DNA of 17,166 nucleotides from UBA1081 sp964454355 (GTDB lineage: Bacteria > Bacillota > Clostridia > Oscillospirales > Acutalibacteraceae), in contig CAYVTA010000038.1 in the NCBI GenBank assembly GCA_964454355.1, forward strand, positions 1 to 17,166, written 5' to 3'. A program made the translations under genes and the position numbers. Below, piece after piece: positions 1 through 6,616 of the stretch. Numbering within the stretch: the stretch's first letter is position 1; each line of letters opens with the position of its first letter. The notes below the pieces were generated by a model. That model was not told the DNA's origin, ran no database searches, and was given only the letters and a program-made list of their open reading frames with translations.

Positions 1-66
1 CGCAATCTACACAAAATTATGTGATTTGAGAATCATATGCACACAGCATACTAATTTTTGGTAATG

Positions 67-72
67 TATAAT
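67..72 (+). promoter_or_regulatory. Possible -10 box ahead of the CDP-sugar operon
   Basis: A perfect TATAAT lies 33 bases before the first operon start. No convincing -35 hexamer is found at 16-18 bases upstream, and the surrounding DNA is so AT-rich that chance occurrence is plausible. The operon may instead be read from further upstream, outside the window. Confidence 0.25.
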
Positions 73-105
73 TTATAAAAAATTGTACATTGAAAGGACA
101 TTATT

Positions 106-1155
106 ATGAATCTTGATTTCTATAAAGGTAAAAAAGTCCTTGTAACCGGTCATACCGGATTTAAAGGCTCTTGGCTTTCCAAAATTCTTGTCATGGCAGG
201 TGCCGATGTTACAGGATATTCACTTGAGCCTCCTACAAATCCGAATCTTTTCTCAATTGCCGGACTTGACGGAAAAATGAAGTCTGTTATTGCAGACATC
301 AGAGATTATGATAAATTAAAGGCTGTTTTTGATGAATTTCAGCCTGAAATTGTATTCCATCTCGCAGCACAGCCAATAGTTATTACATCTTATGAGCAGC
401 CTAAGTACACATACGAGACAAATGTGATGGGAACGGTAAATATTTTGGAATGTGTTCGTCTTTCCCCCTGTGTAAAATCGGTTCTCAACGTAACGACAGA
501 CAAAGTTTATAAAAATAATGAGTGGTGTTGGGGATACCGTGAAAACGAGCCCCTTGACGGATTTGATCCTTACTCCAACTCTAAATCCTGCTCTGAGCTT
601 GTGACTCACAGTTACAAGGCATCGTTCTTTGATAATACAGATATTGCAGTGTCAACAGCAAGAGCCGGTAATGTTATCGGTGGCGGTGATTTTGCGGATA
701 ACCGTATTATTCCGGATTGTGTCAGAGCTTCAATGGCAGGTCAGCCGATTATTGTAAGAAATCCCAACTCCACAAGACCCTATCAGCACGTTCTTGAGCC
801 TCTTAATGCATATCTTATGATTGCCGCTGCTCAATATAATGACAGAAGTCTTCAAGGATATTATAACGTAGGTCCTGATGAAAGGGACTGCCTTACAACA
901 GGTGAGCTTGCTACAATTTTCTGTTCTTCCTGGGGTGAAGGTCAGACATATCAGTGCCTTAAGAAGGACGGTCCTCATGAAGCAAATTTCTTGAAGCTTG
1001 ACTGTTCACTTCTAAAGAATACTTTTGGTTGGACACCTACCTGGTCAGCAGTAAATGCAGTTGAAAAAACTGTTGAATGGACAAAGGTATATGCACAAAA
1101 CGGCGATGTACCCGCAATAACAGAAAAGCAGATAAAAGAATTTTTCAATATATAA
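106..1155 (+). CDS. rfbG: CDP-glucose 4,6-dehydratase (RfbG/DdhB type)
   Basis: Converts CDP-D-glucose to CDP-4-keto-6-deoxy-D-glucose with tightly bound NAD+, the committed step toward CDP-3,6-dideoxyhexoses; soluble and cytoplasmic. The 349-residue protein is a full-length extended short-chain dehydrogenase. The nucleotide-binding glycine motif TGHTGFKGSW is at residues 14-23, HLAAQP at 85-90, the dehydratase triad TDK at 131-133, and the catalytic YxxxK pair is Tyr156/Lys160. The HTGFKGSW signature and the TDK-to-YxxxK spacing of 25 residues favour CDP-glucose dehydratase over dTDP-glucose dehydratase (RmlB). The ATG is preceded by GAAAGGA (92-98) at good spacing. It is the first visible gene of a five-gene operon, followed 32 bases later by the E1 dehydrase that uses its product. 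The matching cytidylyltransferase RfbF is not visible and may lie just upstream. Confidence 0.93.
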   Translation: MNLDFYKGKKVLVTGHTGFKGSWLSKILVMAGADVTGYSLEPPTNPNLFSIAGLDGKMKSVIADIRDYDKLKAVFDEFQPEIVFHLAAQPIVITSYEQPKYTYETNVMGTVNILECVRLSPCVKSVLNVTTDKVYKNNEWCWGYRENEPLDGFDPYSNSKSCSELVTHSYKASFFDNTDIAVSTARAGNVIGGGDFADNRIIPDCVRASMAGQPIIVRNPNSTRPYQHVLEPLNAYLMIAAAQYNDRSLQGYYNVGPDERDCLTTGELATIFCSSWGEGQTYQCLKKDGPHEANFLKLDCSLLKNTFGWTPTWSAVNAVEKTVEWTKVYAQNGDVPAITEKQIKEFFNI

Positions 1156-1187
1156 TTTATAACTGAAATCTGAAAGGGATGTAACAA

Positions 1188-2522
1188 TTGAGTAATCAGG
1201 AACAAGATAAACAGGCGATACTTTCAGCAGTCGCCGAATACTTTGATAAATACCACAATGTAAAAAAAGATTTTACCGAAGGACAGAGAATACCTTATGC
1301 TTCAAGAGTTTATGACAGCAATGAAGCTGTAAATCTTGTTGACAGTGCATTAGAATTTTGGCTTACAGCAGGCAGATATACTGATAAGTTTGAATCTCAG
1401 CTTGCAAAATATTTGGGCGTAAGATACTGTGCTCTTGTTAACTCCGGTTCAAGTGCAAACCTTCTTGCATTTATGACTCTTACTTCTCCTCTTCTTAAGG
1501 ATAGAAGAGTTTTGCCCGGAGATGAGGTTATTACTGTAGCTGCCGGATTCCCCACAACGGTTACTCCCGTAATTCAGTACGGTGCAGTTCCGGTGTTTGT
1601 GGATGTTACAATTCCTCAGTACAATATTGATGTTTCAAAGCTTGAAGAGGCTTATTCTGAAAAGACAAAGGCTGTTATGATTGCACACACTTTGGGCAAT
1701 CCATTTGATCTTAAGGCTGTTAAAGAGTTCTGTGATAAGCATAATCTTTGGCTTATCGAGGACAACTGTGATGCTCTCGGCTCTCGTTATACGATAGACG
1801 GCGAAACCAAGTTTACAGGTACTATCGGTGATATCGGTACATCATCATTTTATCCTCCCCATCATATGACAATGGGTGAAGGCGGTGCTGTTTATACAAA
1901 CAATCCTCTTTTGAGCAAGATCAGCCGTTCTGTTCGTGATTGGGGCAGAGATTGTTCTTGTGCATCCGGTCAGGATAATCTTTGCAATCATCGTTTTGAC
2001 GGTCAATATGGAGAGCTTCCTTTCGGATATGACCATAAATATGTTTATTCACACTTCGGATATAATCTTAAGGCTACAGACCTTCAGGCTGCTGTAGGCT
2101 GTGCTCAGCTTGAAAAGTTCCCTACTTTTGTTGAGAGAAGAAAACAGAACTTTGCCCGTCTTAAGGCAGCTCTTGCACCCATTGCAGATAAAGTTATTCT
2201 TCCGGAAGCAGCAGAAAATGCAGATCCTTCATGGTTCGGCTTCCTTATCACCTGTAAAGAGGGAGTAAACAGATTTGATGTTGTCAAATATGTTGAGGAG
2301 CATGGAGTTCAGACAAGAATGCTCTTTGCCGGCAACCTTACAAAGCATCCCTGCTTTGATGAAATGAGAGCAAGCGGCAAGGGCTACAGAATCGTGGGAG
2401 AGCTTACAAACACTGACAGAATTATGAATGATACATTCTGGGTAGGTGTTTATCCCGGAATGACGGATGAAATGATTGACTACATGGCAAAGACCATTAT
2501 TGAGGCAGTTGAGTCCAAATGA
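1188..2522 (+). CDS. rfbH: CDP-4-keto-6-deoxy-D-glucose 3-dehydrase (E1, RfbH/DdhC type)
   Basis: Removes the C3 hydroxyl of CDP-4-keto-6-deoxyglucose with pyridoxamine phosphate and a [2Fe-2S] cluster, normally with an NADH-dependent reductase, E3. The 444-residue protein has the aspartate aminotransferase-like DegT/DnrJ/EryC1 fold. The lysine that normally binds PLP is replaced by His225 (YPPHHMTMGEGGAV), the hallmark of E1 dehydrases against sugar aminotransferases. Four cysteines, Cys194, Cys256, Cys258 and Cys266, form C-X61-C-X-C-X7-C; the Yersinia enzyme, as I recall it, has X57 in the first gap. The start is TTG at 1188 with GAAAGGG (1172-1178); an in-frame ATG at 1179 is followed directly by TAA and cannot be used. 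The stop overlaps the next gene. No E3 partner gene is in the window. Confidence 0.92.
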   Translation: MSNQEQDKQAILSAVAEYFDKYHNVKKDFTEGQRIPYASRVYDSNEAVNLVDSALEFWLTAGRYTDKFESQLAKYLGVRYCALVNSGSSANLLAFMTLTSPLLKDRRVLPGDEVITVAAGFPTTVTPVIQYGAVPVFVDVTIPQYNIDVSKLEEAYSEKTKAVMIAHTLGNPFDLKAVKEFCDKHNLWLIEDNCDALGSRYTIDGETKFTGTIGDIGTSSFYPPHHMTMGEGGAVYTNNPLLSKISRSVRDWGRDCSCASGQDNLCNHRFDGQYGELPFGYDHKYVYSHFGYNLKATDLQAAVGCAQLEKFPTFVERRKQNFARLKAALAPIADKVILPEAAENADPSWFGFLITCKEGVNRFDVVKYVEEHGVQTRMLFAGNLTKHPCFDEMRASGKGYRIVGELTNTDRIMNDTFWVGVYPGMTDEMIDYMAKTIIEAVESK

Positions 2523-4330
2523 AAATAAAAGTTTCAAATTATATTTCACAATTTCTTGTTGACCACGGTATTGACACAGCTTTTACTGTTACCGGTGGCG
2601 GAGCAATGCATTTAAATGATGCATTCGGTCATCAGCAGGGAATGCACTGTGTATATAATCACCATGAGCAGGCGTGTGCGATTGCGGCAGAAAGCTATGC
2701 CAGAATTCACAATAAAATTGCCGCCTGTGTTGTTACGACAGGCCCCGGCGGAACTAACGCCATTACAGGTGTTGTGGGCGGATGGCTTGATTCTATTCCC
2801 ATGCTTATCATTTCCGGACAAGTGCGTTATGACACTACTGCACGCTGGTCCGGCTTGGGAATACGTGCAATGGGTGATCAGGAGTTTGAAATAACCAAAG
2901 CAGTCGATTGTATGACAAAATACTGCGAAATGGTTACAGATAAAAACAAGATAAGATATTGTCTTGAAAAGGCATTAAAGCTTTCTCAGCAGGGCAGACC
3001 CGGTCCTTGTTGGTTGGATATTCCTCTTGATATTCAGGGCTCATATGTGGATACTGATGACCTTTATCCTTATGATGGAGAGGGTGATGAGACCTTTCCC
3101 GAGGTTCCCGAAGACGGCGTTATTCTTGAAATTATCGATATGATAAAAAAGGCTGAAAGACCTGTATTTAATGCAGGTAACGGCATAAGAATAGCCGGTG
3201 CTTTTGATGAATTCAGAAGTGTTGCGGAAAAACTCAACATACCTGTAGTAACAGGATGGGACAGCATTGACCTTATTGAGGACGAGCACCCTCTGTATAC
3301 AGGCAGAGCCGGTATAATGGGTGATAGACCCGGTAACTTTGCTGTTCAGAATAGTGATGTGTTCTTTTCTGTCGGTAGTCGTTTGAGTATCAGACAGGTT
3401 GGCTATAATTATAAATCTTGGGCAAGGGCAGCGAAGAAAATCGTTGTTGACGTTGATCCGGAAGAGCTTAAAAAGCCAACTGTCAATCCTGATATGCCTG
3501 TTTGTGCCGATGCAAAAGCATTTCTTAAGCGAATGAATGAGCTTTTGGGTGAAGAAAAAATCGGTGGACATGATTCATGGATTGAGTGCTGCCAGAATTG
3601 GAAAAGAGATTATCCCGTTGTTCTTCCCAAGCATTACGAACAGAGTGAGCCTGCGAATGTTTATGCATTTATAAAGGAGCTCAGCTCAAGGCTCAACGAA
3701 GGTCAGATCACCGTTGTAGGTAACGGTTCTGCGTGTGTTGTTGGAAGTCATGGATATGTTATCAAAAAAAATCAGCGTTTTATTATAAATTCTGCCATTG
3801 CTTCCATGGGTTATGACCTTCCGGCAGCAATTGGTGCTTGCGTTTGCGATTCAAGTCAGGATATAATCAATGTGACAGGTGACGGCAGTATTCAGATGAA
3901 TCTGCAGGAGTTGCAGACCATTGTACAGAATAAATTACCTATCAAAATTTTTATGATAAATAACGGCGGCTATCATTCAATCAGACAGTCGCAGATGAAT
4001 TTCTTCGGAGAACCCCTTGTCGGTGTCGGTGCAGACAGCTGTGACTTGAGCTTTCCCGATATGTCAAAGCTTATCCCTGCGTACGGTATTCCCTATGTCA
4101 AATGTGAACGCAATGAGGATTTAGGTGCAAAAATCGAAGAAACTCTTGCAATCAAGGGTTATGCATTCTGTGAGGTCATTGTTGATCCTAATCAGAAATT
4201 TGAACCTAAGTCGGCAACAAAGAAATTGCCGGATGGTTCACTTGTTTCAGCTCCTTTAGAGGATCTTGCACCGTTCCTCCCCAAAGAAGAGCTTGAAAAA
4301 ATAATGTTTATACCTCTTTTGGGAAAATGA
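2519..4330 (+). CDS. Thiamine-diphosphate enzyme, acetolactate synthase-like (YerE-like candidate)
   Basis: A 603-residue protein with the three-part acetolactate synthase layout. The pyrimidine-binding domain (about 1-175) contains the catalytic glutamate Glu50 in HHEQ. A central FAD/structural domain spans roughly 190-345. The pyrophosphate domain has the ThDP motif from GDGS at 454-457 to NN at 481-482. No small regulatory subunit gene is present and the gene sits between the E1 dehydrase and a sugar reductase, so valine/isoleucine synthesis is unlikely. Known precedent is YerE, a ThDP/FAD enzyme that decarboxylates pyruvate and attaches the two-carbon unit to C4 of CDP-3,6-dideoxy-4-keto-D-glucose. 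I infer a similar carboligation here. ATG overlaps the rfbH stop (ATGA), implying translational coupling. The fold is certain; the exact donor and acceptor are not. Confidence 0.82.
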   Translation: MKIKVSNYISQFLVDHGIDTAFTVTGGGAMHLNDAFGHQQGMHCVYNHHEQACAIAAESYARIHNKIAACVVTTGPGGTNAITGVVGGWLDSIPMLIISGQVRYDTTARWSGLGIRAMGDQEFEITKAVDCMTKYCEMVTDKNKIRYCLEKALKLSQQGRPGPCWLDIPLDIQGSYVDTDDLYPYDGEGDETFPEVPEDGVILEIIDMIKKAERPVFNAGNGIRIAGAFDEFRSVAEKLNIPVVTGWDSIDLIEDEHPLYTGRAGIMGDRPGNFAVQNSDVFFSVGSRLSIRQVGYNYKSWARAAKKIVVDVDPEELKKPTVNPDMPVCADAKAFLKRMNELLGEEKIGGHDSWIECCQNWKRDYPVVLPKHYEQSEPANVYAFIKELSSRLNEGQITVVGNGSACVVGSHGYVIKKNQRFIINSAIASMGYDLPAAIGACVCDSSQDIINVTGDGSIQMNLQELQTIVQNKLPIKIFMINNGGYHSIRQSQMNFFGEPLVGVGADSCDLSFPDMSKLIPAYGIPYVKCERNEDLGAKIEETLAIKGYAFCEVIVDPNQKFEPKSATKKLPDGSLVSAPLEDLAPFLPKEELEKIMFIPLLGK

Positions 4331-4353
4331 TTTTTTGAATTTCGGAGATTTAT

Positions 4354-5274
4354 ATGAAAAGAGCAATTGTTACAGGTGCTACAGGCATGATTGCATCTGC
4401 ATTGATAAGGACATTGGTTGAAAAAGGTGTTGAAGTTTACGCACTTTGCCGACCGGGTGACAGTAGGGACGATGAATTTTTCAAAAGTCCTCTTGTTACC
4501 GCTATTGATGCAGATATTGCTGAATTTGCTTCGGTTCCTTCAAAAATCGAAAAAAAATGTGATGTTCTTTATCATTTTGCATGGCTTGGAACTTTCGGTG
4601 GTTCGAGAAATGATACCTATGTTCAGAATGACAATATAAAATACACACTCGATGCTGTTAAGCTGGCATATGATACGGGCTGTGAATGTTTTGTAAGTGC
4701 AGGTTCACAGGCTGAATACGGCAGAACAAGTGAAAAACTGACTGCTCAGACTCATGCTGATCCCGAAAACGGTTACGGTATAGCTAAATATACATCAGGC
4801 AAACTCAGCCGTATGTATGCTCAACAGTTAGGTATTCGTCACTGTTGGGTAAGAATACTCAGCGTGTTCGGTCAGAAGGGCAATCCAAATTCAATTATCA
4901 TGTCGAGTCTTGACAAAATGCTCAAAGGCGAGTATACTTCTTTCACAAAGGGTGAGCAGCAGTGGGATTTCCTTCACTGTGATGATGCTGCACTTGCATT
5001 TTATCTTATCGGAGAAAAAGGCAAGGATGGTGCTGTTTATCCTCTCGGTAGCGGTGAAACACGGATGCTTGCCGATTATATAAGGGCTATGCGTGACTGT
5101 ATTGACCCGACGCTTGAAATCGGCATAGGAGATCTTCCCTATAATGAAGGTCAGGTAATGTACTTGTGTGCTGATATTTCTAAGCTAACTGAGGACACGG
5201 GCTTTGTGCCCCAACTTACTTTTGAAGAAGGCATTAAGCGTACAGCTCAATGGATGAAAGGTGATAAGAAATGA
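4354..5274 (+). CDS. NAD(P)-dependent sugar epimerase/reductase, extended SDR (possible YerF-like ketoreductase)
   Basis: A 306-residue extended short-chain dehydrogenase. The Rossmann motif GATGMIA is at 8-14, and the catalytic residues are Tyr141 and Lys145 (YGIAK), with Ser115 or Ser118 in the expected position. The family acts on nucleotide sugars as epimerases, dehydratases or reductases. In this operon the most economical role is reduction of the keto group created by the preceding ThDP enzyme, as YerF does for yersiniose, or of the C4 ketone as in abequose/paratose-type synthases; sequence alone does not decide. CGGAG at 4343-4347 precedes the ATG. The stop overlaps the next start by four bases. 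The N-terminus lacks the HTGFKGS signature of the dehydratase at the head of the operon, so it is not a second copy of that enzyme. Confidence 0.78.
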   Translation: MKRAIVTGATGMIASALIRTLVEKGVEVYALCRPGDSRDDEFFKSPLVTAIDADIAEFASVPSKIEKKCDVLYHFAWLGTFGGSRNDTYVQNDNIKYTLDAVKLAYDTGCECFVSAGSQAEYGRTSEKLTAQTHADPENGYGIAKYTSGKLSRMYAQQLGIRHCWVRILSVFGQKGNPNSIIMSSLDKMLKGEYTSFTKGEQQWDFLHCDDAALAFYLIGEKGKDGAVYPLGSGETRMLADYIRAMRDCIDPTLEIGIGDLPYNEGQVMYLCADISKLTEDTGFVPQLTFEEGIKRTAQWMKGDKK

Positions 5275-6272
5275 AAAAAATCAGTATTCTTATTCCATGT
5301 TATAATGAACTTGAAAATGTGGGTCCCATGAGTCAGGCAATCGTTGAGGTGATGACAAAAAATCTTCCTCAGTACGATTATGAGCTTGTTTTTATTGATA
5401 ACGATTCAACGGACGGAACAAGGGATGCTCTCAGAACTATCTGTGCGGCTAACCCTAAAATAAAAGCAATTTTTAACGCAAAAAATTTCGGTCAGTTCAA
5501 TTCTCCATATTACGGAGTTTTACAGGTTACCGGTGACTGCGTTATACAGATGTGCTGTGATTTTCAGGATCCTGTGGAGCTTATTCCTCAGTATATCAAG
5601 GAATGGGAGAACGGATACAAAATCGTTATCGGCATCAAGACAAGCAGCAAAGAAAATCCTTTGATGAGATTTATGCGTACCTGCTACTATAAGCTTATCA
5701 AAAAAATGAGTGATGTTGAGCAGATTGAACATTTTACGGGCTCCGGTCTTTACGACAGAGCATTTATTGAAGTGCTCAGAGATCTTGATGATCCTACTCC
5801 GTTTATGAGAGGACTTGTTGCAGAGCTTGGCTTTAAGCGTAAAGAAATACCTTATGAACAGCCTAAAAGAAGAGCCGGAAAGACTCATAACAATTTCTAT
5901 TCTCTTTATGATGCAGCAATGCTCAGTATAACATCCTACACAAAAATCGGTCTTCGCATTGCTACCTTTGCGGGTGCGGCAATCGGTGCGATTGCGTTCA
6001 TTCTTTGTATAATATATCTTGTGCTAAAACTTATGTATTGGGATAGATTCCCTGCAGGTACGGCACCCATACTTTTGGGTATGCTGTTCTTGGGTGCTGT
6101 GCAGATATTCTTTATCGGACTCATTGGTGAATATATACTCAGCATTAATAAGCGAGTCATGAAACGCCCGCTTGTAGTTGAAGAGGAACGCCTTAATTTT
6201 GATAAGGATAAAGATGGCAATCCTATTGAAATAACAGAAGAAGAAAAAGAGACTGTCAATAATACACCTTAA
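5271..6272 (+). CDS. Membrane-anchored family 2 glycosyltransferase, GtrB/DPM1-like
   Basis: A 333-residue GT-A fold glycosyltransferase with two C-terminal membrane helices. The catalytic domain starts with ISILIPCYNELENV (4-17), has the nucleotide-binding IDNDSTDGT (42-50), a DxD-type DFQD at 97-100, and the basic RRAGKT stretch (200-205) seen in polyprenyl-phosphate sugar synthases. Predicted membrane segments are about 228-254 and 264-290, followed by an acidic hydrophilic tail of some 40 residues. This layout is typical of GtrB, YfdH and dolichyl-phosphate mannose synthase relatives, which transfer a sugar from a nucleotide to undecaprenyl phosphate on the cytoplasmic face. I infer that it uses the CDP-sugar made by the four preceding genes. 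It overlaps the reductase stop by ATGA and is the last gene before a terminator. A flippase or polymer-side transferase is not visible. Confidence 0.85.
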   Translation: MKKISILIPCYNELENVGPMSQAIVEVMTKNLPQYDYELVFIDNDSTDGTRDALRTICAANPKIKAIFNAKNFGQFNSPYYGVLQVTGDCVIQMCCDFQDPVELIPQYIKEWENGYKIVIGIKTSSKENPLMRFMRTCYYKLIKKMSDVEQIEHFTGSGLYDRAFIEVLRDLDDPTPFMRGLVAELGFKRKEIPYEQPKRRAGKTHNNFYSLYDAAMLSITSYTKIGLRIATFAGAAIGAIAFILCIIYLVLKLMYWDRFPAGTAPILLGMLFLGAVQIFFIGLIGEYILSINKRVMKRPLVVEEERLNFDKDKDGNPIEITEEEKETVNNTP

Positions 6273-6294
6273 GACAATTTTATAATAAAAATAT

Positions 6295-6338
6295 GCAGCT
6301 TACACAGAAAAATCAATCAAGTGTAAGCTGCTTTTTTT
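6295..6338 (+). terminator. Intrinsic terminator of the CDP-sugar operon
   Basis: A perfect 11-base-pair inverted repeat (GCAGCTTACAC at 6295-6305 and its complement at 6321-6331) with a 15-base loop is followed by seven T residues. It lies 22 bases after the glycosyltransferase stop and closes the operon. Confidence 0.9.
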
Positions 6339-6442
6339 ATGGATTTTATAAAATATTGCTTAGACCGGCAGGATATAACCCATCGCAACGAAAAACAATA
6401 ATTTATCGTACAATTTTGATTATGCCACATAAAAGTTTTGGT

Positions 6443-6599
6443 CGAGCTTTTTCAAAAGCTCGTGGGTTTCAAAAAGGGCAAAGCCCTTTGTCGCACTCCG
6501 CAGAGTGCGAAATTCCTTTGCTTGAAAAAGCGCAGGAGGGGAACAAAAACAGTCCTGCGTGACTGTTTTTGTGTGGGGAACCCTCGCCGGGGGTTCCCC
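6443..6599. repeat. Tandem-hairpin noncoding element between convergent genes
   Basis: This stretch of the 344-base gap between the glycosyltransferase and the rhamnosidase holds five consecutive perfect hairpins: 9 bp at 6443-6462 (CGAGCTTTT arm, 2-base loop), 7 bp at 6473-6489 (AAAGGGC arm), 8 bp at 6491-6510 (TCGCACTC arm), 12 bp at 6543-6572 (arm ending CAGTC, T5 in the stem) and 9 bp at 6575-6599 (GGGGAACCC arm). It is more GC-rich than its surroundings and short frames through it show no protein-like character. It resembles interspersed hairpin repeats of Clostridia from memory, which I cannot verify here. The 12 bp stem with oligo-A/oligo-T arms could terminate transcription from either side, including the rhamnosidase gene. 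Bases 6340-6440 show nothing recognisable. Confidence 0.6.
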
Positions 6600-6616
6600 G
6601 TCACATCACCGATAAA

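Noticed and set aside
2519..4330. Annotation as the biosynthetic acetolactate synthase IlvB
   Set aside because: It lies between CDP-deoxysugar genes with translational coupling, and no IlvN or other branched-chain amino acid gene is present.
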